NCBI GenBank assembly: GCA_020248785.1
Contig: JADCGX010000072.1
Coordinates: 1-55,067, forward strand
Origin: Burkholderiales bacterium
GTDB taxonomy: Bacteria; Pseudomonadota; Gammaproteobacteria; Burkholderiales; Burkholderiaceae_F
Length of the DNA: 55,067 nucleotides
Direction: 5' to 3'
Shown: piece after piece, positions 1-9,945 of the stretch
Position numbering within the stretch: position 1 is the stretch's first letter
How the letters are laid out: the number at the start of each line of letters is the position of its first letter
Position numbers and translations under genes: made by a program
Notes under the pieces: model-generated
Told to the model about the DNA's origin: nothing
Database searches by the model: none
The model's input: the letters and a program-made list of their open reading frames with translations, nothing else

Positions 1-257
1 ACCACAAGGTCAGCGGGGTGCGCGTGCGGTCGAAGATCGTTCCGGCGGTGACTGAGCTTCGGGCGCCGCACGCGGCGCACTTGAATCGCCCGTCGCCCAG
101 TCGCCAGCCGTCAGGCCCCCTGACAAGCCGGGCAGACAAAAACCGTGGGCCAGCGCAGCCACGCAAGGTAGTCCGGGCAGTCGGCATCGGTTCGAAACCA
201 GGATTGAAACTCCCCGAGTGACCTTGGGTAGTGCTTCCCTGCTCGGTGAATAACCAT
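1..257 (-). mobile_element. IS1595-family transposase, broken 5' fragment
   Basis: On the minus strand an ATG at 257 opens a reading frame whose first part (GEFQSWFRTDADC, YLAWLRWP, FVCPAC) matches the N-terminal zinc-ribbon region of IS1595-group transposases. The frame stops at 111-113, just after the first CxxC pair. A one-base shift restores the family sequence (GWRLGDGRFKCAACGARSS, then TAGTIFDRTRTPLT) up to the left edge of the window. The gene is therefore frameshifted near 115-120 and also cut by the window edge, so only about 85 codons can be seen. It lies downstream of purT on the same strand. I could not place the terminal inverted repeat in 258-432. It is probably an inactive remnant, unless the shift is a sequencing error. 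Confidence 0.8.
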
Positions 258-432
258 CCGCAGAAACCTACCGCTCGGTCCGGTTAAATGGAGAGCCCTG
301 GATTGTTCAATTGCGGCAGCGACTTGGCGCGTCTTGCGGCCGTCAATTGCGGTTATTAGGTTGAATCGTGAAGCCGCACGATTAGCTCGGTCAGGCAGAC
401 TCACCAGGACAGCCTCGCCCCGCGCCACAACG

Positions 433-1650
433 TCAACCTGCCCGCGGACGTACAAGTACGGATGCCGCCTTGGCACGTGCGCGCGCTTCGTCCACGGTCG
501 TTGCATGCGCCACGGCCACGCCCATGCGCCGCTTGACAAACGACTCGGGCTTGCCGAACAGACGCAGGTCGGTGCCGGGGATAGCGAGCGCCTCGGCCAC
601 CCCATCGAACAGGATTGCCTTGGCCTCGACACCGCCGTAAATCACGCTGCTGGCGCCAGGACTGCGCGGCCGCGTGTCCACTGGCAGGCCGAGCAAGGCG
701 CGCGCATGCAATTCGAACTCGCTCTGATGCTGCGTTGCCAGGGTGACTAGGCCCGTGTCATGCGGTCTTGGGCTCACTTCGGAGAACCACACCTCGTCGC
801 CACGAATGAACAACTCCACGCCGAAGATCCCGAGTCCCCCGAGGTTACCCGTCACCTTGCGCGCAATCTCGCGCGAGCGTTCCAGTGCCAGGGGGCTCAT
901 GACTTGGGGCTGCCAGCTCTCGACGTAGTCGCCATGCACCTGGATGTGGCCGATCGGCTCGCAAAACGACGTACCAATCGTACCGTCCGGCAGCCGATGG
1001 CGCACCGTGAGCTGCGTGATCTCGTAGTCGAAACGGACCAGGCCCTCCACGATCACGCGCCCCAGCCCGACCCGCGCTCCAGACTGCGCGTAGTCCCAGG
1101 CCGCCGGCAGGTCTTCCAGCCGATCGACCTTGCTCTGCCCCTTGCCCGACGACGACATGACCGGCTTGACGATGCAAGGCAGGCCAATGACCCCGCGCAC
1201 CGCGGCAGACAGCTCGTCGGGCGAGTCGGCAAAGCGATAGGGCGAGGTGGGCAGCCCAAGATCCTCGGCCGCCAGGCGACGGATCCCCTCGCGGTTCATC
1301 GTCAGTTGCGCGGCACGCGCGGTCGGGATCACCTGCGCCAGCCCCTCCCGCTCTATCTCGACCAATGCGTCGGTGGCAATCGCCTCGATCTCGGGCACCA
1401 CGAGATGCGGCCGCTCCTTCTCGATCAGCGCGCGCAACGCCGCAGGGTCGGCCATGTTCAACACATGCGTCCGATGCGCCACCTGCTGTCCAGGGGCATT
1501 GGCGTAGCGGTCGGCCGCGATGACCTCCACGCCAAGACGCTGCAGGGCAATGATGACTTCCTTGCCGAGTTCGCCGGCGCCAAGCAGGAGGACGCGAACT
1601 GCCGCGGACGACAATGGTGTGCCGAGGGTGAAAGCTTTAGTCGTGCTCAC
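433..1650 (-). CDS. purT: Formate-dependent phosphoribosylglycinamide formyltransferase (PurT)
   Basis: This cytoplasmic ATP-grasp enzyme makes formylglycinamide ribonucleotide from GAR, formate and ATP, in step three of purine synthesis, without needing formyl-tetrahydrofolate. The 405-residue product has the N-terminal nucleotide-fold segment [13 protein letters not shown] (about 20-32), then VVPEIEAI (84-91), and the ATP-grasp glycine-rich loop SSSGKGQS (166-173). Acidic metal ligands follow in the GVELF and [11 protein letters not shown] region. The length is slightly above the usual 390-400 because of a short extra N-terminus. The start is GTG at 1650 with no clear Shine-Dalgarno sequence; no better start lies closer to the conserved core. 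The gene stands alone, with a 212-base non-coding gap on its 5' side and an IS remnant beyond its 3' end. Confidence 0.95.
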   Translation of the reverse strand: MSTTKAFTLGTPLSSAAVRVLLLGAGELGKEVIIALQRLGVEVIAADRYANAPGQQVAHRTHVLNMADPAALRALIEKERPHLVVPEIEAIATDALVEIEREGLAQVIPTARAAQLTMNREGIRRLAAEDLGLPTSPYRFADSPDELSAAVRGVIGLPCIVKPVMSSSGKGQSKVDRLEDLPAAWDYAQSGARVGLGRVIVEGLVRFDYEITQLTVRHRLPDGTIGTSFCEPIGHIQVHGDYVESWQPQVMSPLALERSREIARKVTGNLGGLGIFGVELFIRGDEVWFSEVSPRPHDTGLVTLATQHQSEFELHARALLGLPVDTRPRSPGASSVIYGGVEAKAILFDGVAEALAIPGTDLRLFGKPESFVKRRMGVAVAHATTVDEARARAKAASVLVRPRAG

Positions 1651-1862
1651 GATTGAGGTGGTAAGGGTCGAGGCGCCAAATGATCACATGGAGCACGCGC
1701 GTTTGCCGGGAAGGCGCAGCGGAGGCATTTCAAATGCAGCCGCTGCGCAGCGCGTGGGCGAACAAGTCTGTCCTGTGCGCAGGCCGCCGCTGTTTCGGCC
1801 GGCCCGCTCGTCGCGCTCACGGCCGAGCCGCGACCGCCGGCGCCGGCGCCGCCGCCTCGGTG

Positions 1863-2285
1863 CTAGCGCCGCGTGATGATGCCTTGCTCGACCCGCACTT
1901 TGTCGCCCGGGCGATAGGTCGGTCGCTCCGCAACGGTGACGGTGCGATCGATACCGTCGTCGAAGCGGACCGTCACCTGCCACACCATCTTCTCACCTGC
2001 CTTGGCGCCGGCGCTGCTGCCGAGCATTGAGCCGCCGACACCGCCCACGGTCGCGGCGATTGTGCTGCCGCTGCCGCCGCCGATCTGGCTGCCAAGCGCG
2101 GCACCAATGAGGGCGCCGCCAATGGCACCGGCCACGCTGCCCGCTTGCGAGCCTTGCATCTTCTCTTGGATGCTCACCACCGTCCCCGTCCCGCTGATGC
2201 CTGCGCCGGGTGCGCTTGTGGCGCAGGCGCCGAGCAGGCCCAACGACAGGGCGAGGGCCGCCATGAGTGCAACAAGTCGCTGCAT
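1863..2285 (-). CDS. Glycine-zipper (SlyB/Pcp-like) outer-membrane lipoprotein
   Basis: The 140-residue product starts with a lipoprotein signal peptide with a lipobox-like LLGAC near residue 20, so it is predicted to be lipidated and placed in the outer membrane. A central glycine-zipper 2TM block follows (GAIGGALIGAALGSQIGG and VGGVGGSMLGSSAGAKAG, about 55-100). The C-terminus contains a small beta-strand segment (VRFDDGIDRTVTV). This is the layout of SlyB/PcP-type lipoproteins, which are thought to support envelope integrity. I chose ATG 2285 because AGGAG lies 8 bases upstream; an in-frame GTG at 2294 sits too close to that site. It follows the binding-protein gene at once (stop at 2291) and may be co-transcribed with it. 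Confidence 0.85.
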   Translation of the reverse strand: MQRLVALMAALALSLGLLGACATSAPGAGISGTGTVVSIQEKMQGSQAGSVAGAIGGALIGAALGSQIGGGSGSTIAATVGGVGGSMLGSSAGAKAGEKMVWQVTVRFDDGIDRTVTVAERPTYRPGDKVRVEQGIITRR

Positions 2286-2290
2286 GGGCC

Positions 2291-3145
2291 TCACTCCTGA
2301 TAGGTGTGCAGCACGAACATCGCCGCCAGCAGCGCGCTCGGCTGACCGATCTGGCCGAACCAGCGCGCGTACACCTGCTCGATGCCATTGCGATAGGTCT
2401 CGGCCAGCGCGCGATTGACCGCCAGGCGAAACGCCGGGTCGCGTCGCAGCATCAGCGCATAGGGCTCGAGCGAGAAGTCTTCCTCGGCCAGGGCGAAGGT
2501 CAACCCCTGCGGCTGCGCTCGGATCACGCGCCCGACCAATGCGATGCGGTCGTTCGCAAAGGCGACGATGCGTTTGTCCACCAGGGCGGCCACGCCTTCG
2601 GCCTCGTCACGCAGCGTGACGATGGTCACGTTGCTGAGGTTCAGCGCCCTGATGGCCTCGCGCAGGCGCGGCTCGGTGGTCGAGCCCCGCAGCACGCCGA
2701 TCGTGGTGTTGGCCAGCTGTGCGAGCTTGGTGGGCCCGCCGCTGCGGGTGACCCAGCTGCCACCATCAACAAACACGAGGCTGGAGAAGTCCACCTGCTC
2801 CTGCCGGCCCAGCGTGACGGTGGTTGTGCCGCACTCCAGGTCGACCGCGCCGCTGGTCACTTGCGTGATGCGGTTCTCGGACGTGACCGGCACCCAGCGC
2901 ACGGTAAGCGGGCCGGTCTTCAGCTGCCGCTCGAGCGAGGTCACAACGCGCTTGCACAGATCGACTGTGTAGCCGGCCGGATGGCCGTCGCTGCCGGAGA
3001 AAGAAAACGGAGCAGCTTCGGTGCGGTAGCCAAGCACGATGGTCTTCGAGTCGGCGATCTTCTTCAACGTGCCGGTGGTCTGCGCGGAAACGGCGGCACA
3101 AGCGCCCAGCAGCGCGAGCCCGAATAGCGCACGATTGACGTTCAT
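2291..3145 (-). CDS. Periplasmic amino-acid-type ABC transporter substrate-binding protein (SBP family 3)
   Basis: The 284-residue product has a Sec signal peptide (residues 1 to about 22, cleavage after AVSAQ). A family-3 periplasmic binding fold follows: GYRTEAAPFSFSG and GYTVDLCKRV in lobe 1, VDLECGTTTVTLGRQEQVDF at the ligand cleft, and GVLRGSTTEPRLRE in lobe 2. Such proteins deliver polar amino acids or related small acids to an ABC permease. No permease or ATPase of that class is next to it, so the partner is unknown; an orphan binding protein is common in Burkholderiales. ATG 3145 has AAGGGAGAA upstream. It lies 26 bases beyond the stop of the mscS pseudogene on the same strand. Confidence 0.85.
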   Translation of the reverse strand: MNVNRALFGLALLGACAAVSAQTTGTLKKIADSKTIVLGYRTEAAPFSFSGSDGHPAGYTVDLCKRVVTSLERQLKTGPLTVRWVPVTSENRITQVTSGAVDLECGTTTVTLGRQEQVDFSSLVFVDGGSWVTRSGGPTKLAQLANTTIGVLRGSTTEPRLREAIRALNLSNVTIVTLRDEAEGVAALVDKRIVAFANDRIALVGRVIRAQPQGLTFALAEEDFSLEPYALMLRRDPAFRLAVNRALAETYRNGIEQVYARWFGQIGQPSALLAAMFVLHTYQE

Positions 3146-3171
3146 GCGGTTCTCCCTTTGATGGTGCAGTC

Positions 3172-3983
3172 TCAGACGACCTGCTTCATGCGCACGTGCG
3201 ACTCCGGCACTGGGTAGCCAGCGGCACCGAAGGTCTCGCTGACCACACGATTGGTGTCGAAGTAGACCTGCCAGTAGTGATCGGTGTGCGTGTACGGCCG
3301 CACCGCAAGCACCGGGCCGCGCTCGTTGAAGTCGACGATCTCCACATCGGGCGCGGGGCTCTATTCTACGTTCGGAATGGCGGCCAGGGCGGTCTTCAGC
3401 CGGCCGATGGCCTCCACGGGATTGACCGAGTGGGCCAGCTGCGCCAGCCGGTCCACCCGGCGGTACTTGCTTGCCGAGTAGTTGTAGACCGTGTCGCCGA
3501 AGATCTTGGCGTTGCCGACGAAGGTCGTGACGTTGTCGGGCGTGAGGATGGTGGTGGCAAACAGGCCAAACTCGGTCACCGTGCCTTCGACGCCGCCGGC
3601 CTTGACTGGTAGTCACCCACGACAAAGGGGCGCAGCACGATCAGGAATGAACCCGCGGCCAAGTTCGACAGCAGTCCACCCCAGGCGGCGCCGATGGCCA
3701 CGCCCGCTCCAGCGACCAGGGCCGCGAACGATGTGGTCTCGACCCCGAAGTACCCGAGGATCGCGATGACCAGGATGATGTTCAGCGTGACGCTGATGAT
3801 GTTGCCGAGGTAGCGCAGGATCGTCGGATCGACGTTGTTGCGCGTCAGCGCCGCCGATACCAGCCGCACCGCCAGCGAGATCAGGTAGCGACCGACGATC
3901 CAGACGGCGATGGCGCCGGCGACCTTCAGGCCAAAGGTGGTGAGCTGGACCGCTGCCGTGTCCAGGATGCCTTGGATGTTCAT
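3172..3983 (-). pseudogene. mscS: MscS-family small-conductance mechanosensitive channel, frameshift plus in-frame TAG
   Basis: The frame from ATG 3983 (GGAGG upstream) gives an MscS-type channel. There is an N-terminal transmembrane segment (LKVAGAIAVWIVGRYLI), a second membrane region, and the Ala/Gly-rich TM3 pore helix (AALVAGAGVAIGAAWGGLLS) followed by GSFLIVLRPFVVGDYQ. Just after this, near 3605, the frame is lost. A one-base change restores KAGGVEGTVTEFGLFATTI of the beta domain. At 3361-3363 a TAG interrupts the same frame, and the C-terminal alpha/beta part (APDVEIVDFNERGPVLAVRP) continues to TGA at 3172-3174. The span of 812 bases is one short of a multiple of three, which fits a single-base deletion. 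As written, the gene cannot make a full channel. Confidence 0.85.
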
Positions 3984-4275
3984 GGGTCCTCCGCAGTGGA
4001 TGTCGAGTGATCTTGTCGTGGCATACGCGCCAGTCGATTGAACCGAGGGACAGGTACGCGTCGCGGCGGCGATGCTAGACGGCAAAGCAGGGCGGGAGCC
4101 AGCCTCGGCGCCCATTTTGCGCGCTGCCTGTTGTTGGCAAACCGAAATTCTCGGTCGCGGGCGGGTGTCTCAGGGCGCTCCTCGCGTTGCCTCGCGGTGC
4201 TTGACATGGGCGCTATCGTCCGGGCGCGGCGCCAGGGGTCAATCCAGTCCAGGCGCCGGTCAAGAAGGAGAGGTC

Positions 4276-7200
4276 ATGTCAAGGACGTGGTTGCGGCGCG
4301 GCTTGTTCACCGTCGCAGCGCTTGTGCTGTTGTTCGTCATCGTTTTCGCGACAGCCGTACCCTATGCAGTGCGGCATGGCGTGGAGACGATCGCCTCGCG
4401 CGAACTCGGGCGCACGGTCAGCGTGCAGTCGGTGTCGGCCAATCCGTTCCGGTTGCGCGTCTCGCTCAAGGGCCTCGCGGTCGCCGAGGCGGCGCCGGAT
4501 CAGGGCAACTTCGTCGCGGTCGATCACATTGCGATCAACCTGTCGAGTTCTTCGCTCGCCTACCTCGCGCCGGTGCTCGACGCGCTCGAGATCGAGGGCG
4601 CCAAGCTGAACATCGTGCGGCTGGACGAGCAGCACTTCAACTTCACGGACATCATCGAACGCCTGCGCGCCAGGCCAGCCGACCCAGGCCAGGACAGCGA
4701 GCCAGCACGCTTTGCTCTGTACAACATCGAGGTGAAGGGCAGTCGCGTCGACTTCACCGACCGCTTGCTCGGCGGCAAGCACGAGATCGCCCATCTGTCC
4801 ATCGGCGTGCCATTCATCTCGAACCTGCCGACCCACGTCGAGGTCAAGGTCCTGCCCGCATTGTCGGCGCGCCTGAACGGCACGCCGCTCGAAGTGCGGG
4901 GCGAGACGCAGCCGTTTCACGAGACGCTCGAGTCCTCGGTGCAACTGAAGCTCGACGGCCTCGACATCCCGACCTACCTCGGCTTCTCGCCCGTGCGGCT
5001 GAACTTCACGCTGCCGACGGGCAAGCTCGACACCGATCTGCGCATCGTGTTTCGCGGTTGGGTTGCTGCCCGCGATGGGCAGCCGGCACGCGCGCCTGAA
5101 TTGCTCGTCAGCGGGCTGGTGGGCCTGCGCGAGTTCGACCTGCGGGCCCCTCGCTCCGATGCCCAACCCTTGTTGCGCTTCGGCGCCATGCAGGTCCGCC
5201 TGGGCGACTTCGCGCCGTTGGGGCAGCGCGCCTTGATCGACGACATCGTGCTCGACGCGCCCCAGGCCTGGGTGGCCTTTGGCAGCGACGGCACACTCAA
5301 CTGGCAGCGCTTTGCGCAGACCGCCGTCGAGCGCAAGGCCGCGCCGCCGTCCCCGCCGGCACAGCAGGCGCAGACGAAGCCGTGGCAGGTCACGGTGAAG
5401 AACGCGGCGATCGGTGGCGGTGTCGTCCACTACAGCGACGAGCGGCTGGGCGAGTTCACTCAGGACCTGCAGAACATCCAGGCGAGCGCGCAGAACATCA
5501 GCACGGTCGACGGCGCCGCGCCAGGGCGTGTCGACTTGAAGGTCGCTCTCGCGCCGCAAGGCACCGTTGGCATCAGCGGGGCACTGGCACTTGCGCCGCT
5601 GAAAGGCGAGCTGGACTTCGCCGCCGATGACGTGCAGATGCGGATGGCGGCGCGTTACCTCACGCGCGTGATCGACGGCACGCTGGACGGCTCCTCGATG
5701 GTCCGCGGCAAGCTGATCGTGACAAAAAGCGGCGAGGCACTTCAACTGCTGCTGCGCGAACTCAACCTCGAAGGCAAGAAGATCGCGCTGCGCGGGCCGC
5801 AAGGCTCTGGTGCGCAGCTCGACATCGCTCGCCTGGCCTTGCAGGACGGCGAGCTCGATCTGACCGGACGCAAGTTCAGCGCGGCCAGCCTGACGATCGA
5901 CACGCCGCGTGTCGATGTTCGGCGCTTGCGGGACGGCCGCATTGGCTGGGAGCAGTTGGCCAGGGCGGGCAGCGGGGCGGAAGAGTCGCCGGCACCGGAC
6001 GCGGCGCAGGCGCGGCCGGCTTGGGACGTGACGCTCGCCGCGCTCGAACTGCGCAATGGCATGGTGCAGTGGGACGACGAGTCGGTGAACCCACCGGCCA
6101 AGATCAGCTTGTCCGCATTGGGGGGCACCGTGCGCAACGTCACGGCGGCCGGCACGACGCCGATGCAGATCAGCCTGCGGGGCCGCAGCGGCGGCTTGAC
6201 GCGCGGCACTGTCGCCGTGGATGGCACGGCGCGCCTGAAACCACTGCGAACAGACCTGCGCCTCGACCTGCGCAACCTGGACTTGGCCCCGGCGCGCTCC
6301 TACGTCACCGAACACCTGAATGCCGAGTTCCTGCGCGGTGAAGTGACCTCACGCAGCCGCCTGCGGCTTGCCGCCCAGGCCAGCGGTCCGATGCGCGTGC
6401 GATTCGACGGTGGCTTGCGCGTGGCCAATCTGCAAGTGCTCAATCCCGGCGGGCAAGACGATCTTCTGCGCTGGCAGGCGCTGGACATCGACACGATGGC
6501 CCTGCGCCTGGGCGAGGGGCCGGCCGATGTGCAATTGGGCATGATCGCGCTGTCGGATTTCTTCGCGCGCGTGATCGTGTCCGCCGAAGGGCGGCTCAAT
6601 CTGGCCGACGTCGTTCGCAACGAGGGCGAGCCGACGCAGGCGGCTGCCGACGACAAGGCACAAGCGCGGGCAGCGGCAGCGCCCCCGGCGGCCACTGTCA
6701 AGGCGTCCGAGACGGCCGCGCCCGCGGCTGCGACATCCGCGACACCCGCGGCCGTCGATGCGACGCGGCCACGCATCCGCATCGAACGCGTCGAGCTCAC
6801 GCGCGGCAACCTCAACTTCACCGACAACTTCATTCGCCCCAATTACACGGCCAATCTCACGGACATCACGGGCAGCGTGAGCACGCTCGCCTCCTACGCC
6901 ACCGAGCCGGCTACGCTGCGGCTGACCGGCAGCGTCGACCGCGAGGCCCCCGTCACCATCGAGGGCAGGCTCAATTCGCTCGCGCCCAAGCTTTTCCTCG
7001 ACATCAAGGGCAGCACCAAGGGCGTGGACCTGCCGCGCTTCACGCCGTACTCGGCCAAGTACGCGGGCTACCCCATCGTCAAGGGCAAGCTTTCGATGGA
7101 CGTGAGCTATCGGATCGAGAACGACCAGCTGAAGGCCAACAACCACCTTTTCCTCGATCAGCTGACCTTCGGCGAGCGCGTCGAAAGTCCGACCGCGACC

Positions 7201-7968
7201 AAGCTGCCGGTGCTGCTCGCGGTGTCGCTGCTGAAGAACACGCGCGGCGAGATCGACATCAATCTGCCTATCTCGGGCAGTCTCGACGACCCCCAGTTCT
7301 CGGTGGGCGGGATCATCGTGCAGGTGATCGTCAACGTGCTCACCAAGATCGTGACCTCGCCGTTCTCTCTGCTCGCTGCTGCCTTTGGCTCGGACGCCGA
7401 GCTCGGCATCGTCGACTTCGGCGCCGGCAGTGCTGCTCTTGCCAAGGACCAGGTGCAGCGGCTCGACACGTTGGCCAAGGCGCTCAACGATCGGCCCGGC
7501 CTGCGGCTGGACATTATCGGGCGCGCCAATACGGCCGCCGACGCGGCCGGACTGCAGCGTGCCCAGCTCGATGCCCGGCTGCGCGCCGCCAAGGTGCGGC
7601 AGCAAGTGCGCGCGGGCGGCGCCTCGGCCGCGCCTGAGTCCGTGACGATCGACCCGGCCGAACGCGCCGCACTGCTGGCGGCGGTCTATGGTGACGACCG
7701 CGTGGTCAAGAAGCCGCGCAATGCGATCGGTATGGCGCGCACGCTGCCGGCAGCGGAGATGGAGCAACTCCTGCTGGACTCGATCGTCATCACGCCCTCG
7801 GAGCTGCGCGTTCTGGCCAACGCCCGCGCGGCGGCGGTCCGGGACCATCTGGAGCGGCAGGGCAAGGTGCCGCGCGAGCGGCTGTTCCTGGTCGAGCCGA
7901 AGATCGATGCCCCGGACGAGGCCAACGCCAAGGGCGCGCCGACACGGGTCGACTTTTCCTTGAAGTGA
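4276..7968 (+). CDS. Large AsmA-like / DUF748 envelope protein
   Basis: The 1230-residue product has a single N-terminal membrane anchor (LFTVAALVLLFVIVFATAV, about residues 11-29). A very long periplasmic region follows, rich in repeated beta-strand patterns (VTVKNAAIGGGVVHYSDE, TLAALELRNGMVQWDDE, IERVELTRGNLNFTDNFI) typical of DUF748/AsmA-like proteins. This superfamily is linked to envelope biogenesis and lipid transport between membranes; a specific role here is not shown. A low-complexity Ala-rich linker lies at about 790-835. The last 200 residues carry an OmpA-like stretch (LDTLAKALNDRPGLRLDIIG). ATG 4276 is chosen because AAGGAGAGG precedes it and it places the hydrophobic anchor at the N-terminus. 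The next gene starts 5 bases after its stop. Confidence 0.85.
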   Translation: MSRTWLRRGLFTVAALVLLFVIVFATAVPYAVRHGVETIASRELGRTVSVQSVSANPFRLRVSLKGLAVAEAAPDQGNFVAVDHIAINLSSSSLAYLAPVLDALEIEGAKLNIVRLDEQHFNFTDIIERLRARPADPGQDSEPARFALYNIEVKGSRVDFTDRLLGGKHEIAHLSIGVPFISNLPTHVEVKVLPALSARLNGTPLEVRGETQPFHETLESSVQLKLDGLDIPTYLGFSPVRLNFTLPTGKLDTDLRIVFRGWVAARDGQPARAPELLVSGLVGLREFDLRAPRSDAQPLLRFGAMQVRLGDFAPLGQRALIDDIVLDAPQAWVAFGSDGTLNWQRFAQTAVERKAAPPSPPAQQAQTKPWQVTVKNAAIGGGVVHYSDERLGEFTQDLQNIQASAQNISTVDGAAPGRVDLKVALAPQGTVGISGALALAPLKGELDFAADDVQMRMAARYLTRVIDGTLDGSSMVRGKLIVTKSGEALQLLLRELNLEGKKIALRGPQGSGAQLDIARLALQDGELDLTGRKFSAASLTIDTPRVDVRRLRDGRIGWEQLARAGSGAEESPAPDAAQARPAWDVTLAALELRNGMVQWDDESVNPPAKISLSALGGTVRNVTAAGTTPMQISLRGRSGGLTRGTVAVDGTARLKPLRTDLRLDLRNLDLAPARSYVTEHLNAEFLRGEVTSRSRLRLAAQASGPMRVRFDGGLRVANLQVLNPGGQDDLLRWQALDIDTMALRLGEGPADVQLGMIALSDFFARVIVSAEGRLNLADVVRNEGEPTQAAADDKAQARAAAAPPAATVKASETAAPAAATSATPAAVDATRPRIRIERVELTRGNLNFTDNFIRPNYTANLTDITGSVSTLASYATEPATLRLTGSVDREAPVTIEGRLNSLAPKLFLDIKGSTKGVDLPRFTPYSAKYAGYPIVKGKLSMDVSYRIENDQLKANNHLFLDQLTFGERVESPTATKLPVLLAVSLLKNTRGEIDINLPISGSLDDPQFSVGGIIVQVIVNVLTKIVTSPFSLLAAAFGSDAELGIVDFGAGSAALAKDQVQRLDTLAKALNDRPGLRLDIIGRANTAADAAGLQRAQLDARLRAAKVRQQVRAGGASAAPESVTIDPAERAALLAAVYGDDRVVKKPRNAIGMARTLPAAEMEQLLLDSIVITPSELRVLANARAAAVRDHLERQGKVPRERLFLVEPKIDAPDEANAKGAPTRVDFSLK

Positions 7969-7973
7969 TTGCC

Positions 7974-8651
7974 ATGCGATTCGCAGTGATGTTCCTCGTG
8001 CTCGTCGCGGCGTGTGCAGGCGCATGGGCGCAGCCCGCGGCGCTCGTGCAGGCCTTGCCCAAGCTCACGTACACGATCGATACCGGCAGCCGGCAAAGCT
8101 TCGCCTTGCGCGATGGGCGCTACGCAGCGCCGGCCGATCGCATCGAGGTGCGGATGCTGGAGCCGCGTGCCTTTGGCGACATCGACGGCGATGGCTTCAC
8201 GGATGCCGCCGTGGTGCTCCTGTACGACGGCGGCGGCAGTGGGCGCTTTGTCTACCTGGCGCCCGTGCTCAACTCGCCGCCCGCACCGCGCGCGCTGCCC
8301 GCCATCCTGCTCGGCGACCGCGTTCCCGTGAAGGCGATCAGCATCGACAAGGGCGAGCTGCAGGTCACGGTGTGCGAGCGCGCCGCCGACGCCCCCATGG
8401 CGAGCCGCGACTGCCGCGACGTCACGCGCCGCTATGTGCTCAACGACGAGCGGCTTGTGAGCGTGCAGGCCGCGGCGGCAGCGCGCGATGCCTGTCTGGG
8501 CCGCGCAAAGGAAGCGGGCCTGGTCGAACCGCGCGTGGAAGCGCAGCGCTATGTCGGCGGCCCGATCTGGCTGCTGCGCCTGCTGGCCCGCGATGGCACG
8601 AGCAAGCGCTGCACGTACAACATCGTGACGCGGGTGGCAGAGGTCGACTGA
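7974..8651 (+). CDS. Exported protein of unknown function with a DxDxDG motif
   Basis: I do not recognise the 225-residue product as a named family. It has a clear Sec signal peptide (MRFAVMFLVLVAACAGAWAQ), so it is probably periplasmic. Around residues 60-75 it carries FGDIDGDGFTDAAVVLLYDG, which resembles the calcium-binding DxDxDG loop of VCBS/FG-GAP repeats. The rest looks like beta strands with two cysteines near the end (KRCTYNI and an earlier CLGRA). ATG 7974 is preferred to the GTG at 7965 that overlaps the previous stop, because it gives a cleaner signal peptide. It probably forms a two-gene unit with the DUF748 gene and may act in the same envelope process; that is inference. Confidence 0.7.
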   Translation: MRFAVMFLVLVAACAGAWAQPAALVQALPKLTYTIDTGSRQSFALRDGRYAAPADRIEVRMLEPRAFGDIDGDGFTDAAVVLLYDGGGSGRFVYLAPVLNSPPAPRALPAILLGDRVPVKAISIDKGELQVTVCERAADAPMASRDCRDVTRRYVLNDERLVSVQAAAAARDACLGRAKEAGLVEPRVEAQRYVGGPIWLLRLLARDGTSKRCTYNIVTRVAEVD

Positions 8652-8762
8652 GCACGGCGCGAGCTGACGACGGCCCGTCCTGCCTCGAAAACGCCATGAT
8701 CCGAGGCGTAACGGCCGACCTGTGATCGCAGCGCTGGTCGGCCGGCACCAGCGGTCAGCTTG

Positions 8763-9851
8763 TTAAGTCATCTCAGGGCCGAGAGGCTCACGTCGGTAGC
8801 GCCCTGGTGCCACGCCGGTAACCCGCCGGAAGGCCTTGGCGAACACGGCATCCGAGCTGTAGCCGACGCTCTCGGCTACCTGGGTCAGGCTCAGCGCTTC
8901 GCTTCGCAGACGATTGGCCGCCCTCGTGATTCGCCAGCGGGTGAGATAGCTCATCGGGCTTTCGCCAACGAGCGCCTTGAACTGCACGGCGAGCGAGGTG
9001 CGCGACATGCCGACGGCGCGCGCCAGACTGTCCAGCGTCCAGGGTTTAGCGAATTGGCTGTGCAGCAATGACAGCACGAGGGCGATCCGTCGGTCGGACA
9101 AGCCCCGCAGCCAGCTTGCCGCGACGCCTTGCTGGGCCGCATAGGCACGCACTGCCTGGATGAAGAGAACGTCGGCCAGGCGCCGCAGCACCGTTTGTGC
9201 CCCATGGTGTCCGTGGTCCAACTCGGCATGAATGAAGTCGAGCGTCGGCATGAGCCAGCGCTGGACGGCCGCGTCGTTGCCGCGCAAGTGGATCACAGCG
9301 GGAAGCGCTCGCAGCAACGGATTGATCCGTACAGGCTCTGTATCGAAGAAGCCTCCGGTCACGCGCGTCAGGGGACCATTGCCGCTGATCGCGAACACGC
9401 GCCCCTTGTCGTCCATCGGATGAAGTTGCATCCACTGCTCAAGTTTGAGAACAGGCGAGCTTTGGCCCGAGCCGATCACGTGTGGCGCTGCATTGGGCAG
9501 CAACAGGAAGTCGCCCGCCGCCGCGCGATACACCTCCCCGGTCTGCTGAAGCTGCAACTCGCATTGACCCTCTTGCACCGCATAGAACGGCGTCCGGCCG
9601 TGCCGGGCAATCTCAATGGCGTAGGCACCGTTGCACACGGTGCGGAAGTACACCGTGCCATCCAGGCGCACTTGGTCCATGACGTCGGTGAGGATGTCGA
9701 AGGACACCGCGTGGGGCGTGTGGCTGCGCTTCGCCTTTCGATCAAGCGTCTTTGACGGCGCGGATGCCGTCGCGCGAGGCACCCTCGCTTGGCGAGGCAA
9801 GCGCTTCGCTTTGGCGCTGTACTTTCCACTTTTCTTTGAACGAATCGACAT
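8763..9851 (-). CDS. AraC-family transcriptional regulator with cupin-type sensor domain
   Basis: The 362-residue product has an N-terminal cupin-like ligand domain (about residues 50-215, with RHGRTPFYAVQEGQCELQL and GDFLLLPNAAPHVIG). The C-terminal AraC double helix-turn-helix (about 255-350) includes WTLDSLARAVGMSRTSLA and LTQVAESVGYSSDAVFAKAF. This is the layout of the AraC group with the cupin_6 (AraC_binding_2) sensor. The first 45 residues are a Lys/Arg/Ala-rich tail that may be disordered or may mean the true start lies further in. The gene diverges from the short secreted-protein gene at 9946, its most likely target apart from itself. Its ligand cannot be told from the sequence. Confidence 0.88.
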   Translation of the reverse strand: MSIRSKKSGKYSAKAKRLPRQARVPRATASAPSKTLDRKAKRSHTPHAVSFDILTDVMDQVRLDGTVYFRTVCNGAYAIEIARHGRTPFYAVQEGQCELQLQQTGEVYRAAAGDFLLLPNAAPHVIGSGQSSPVLKLEQWMQLHPMDDKGRVFAISGNGPLTRVTGGFFDTEPVRINPLLRALPAVIHLRGNDAAVQRWLMPTLDFIHAELDHGHHGAQTVLRRLADVLFIQAVRAYAAQQGVAASWLRGLSDRRIALVLSLLHSQFAKPWTLDSLARAVGMSRTSLAVQFKALVGESPMSYLTRWRITRAANRLRSEALSLTQVAESVGYSSDAVFAKAFRRVTGVAPGRYRREPLGPEMT

Positions 9852-9945
9852 AAAGTATGTCGGTTTGAATCTGTGAATTCAAAGCAACCAGGCGCAATGT
9901 ACTCCCTCGCGCTGCCGATCGGGCGGCGATCAACAAGGAGTCAGC

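Noticed and set aside
258-432. A gene or IS end between the IS1595 remnant and purT
   Set aside because: A frame passes through but has no family features, and I could not find a convincing terminal inverted repeat by eye.
2283-2294. GTG 2294 as start of the glycine-zipper lipoprotein
   Set aside because: The AGGAG site is directly next to this GTG, too close for initiation; ATG 2285 has the right spacing.
4279-6315. 678-codon open frame on the minus strand
   Set aside because: It is the antisense of the DUF748 gene, whose own frame has a membrane anchor, a good ribosome site and family sequence.
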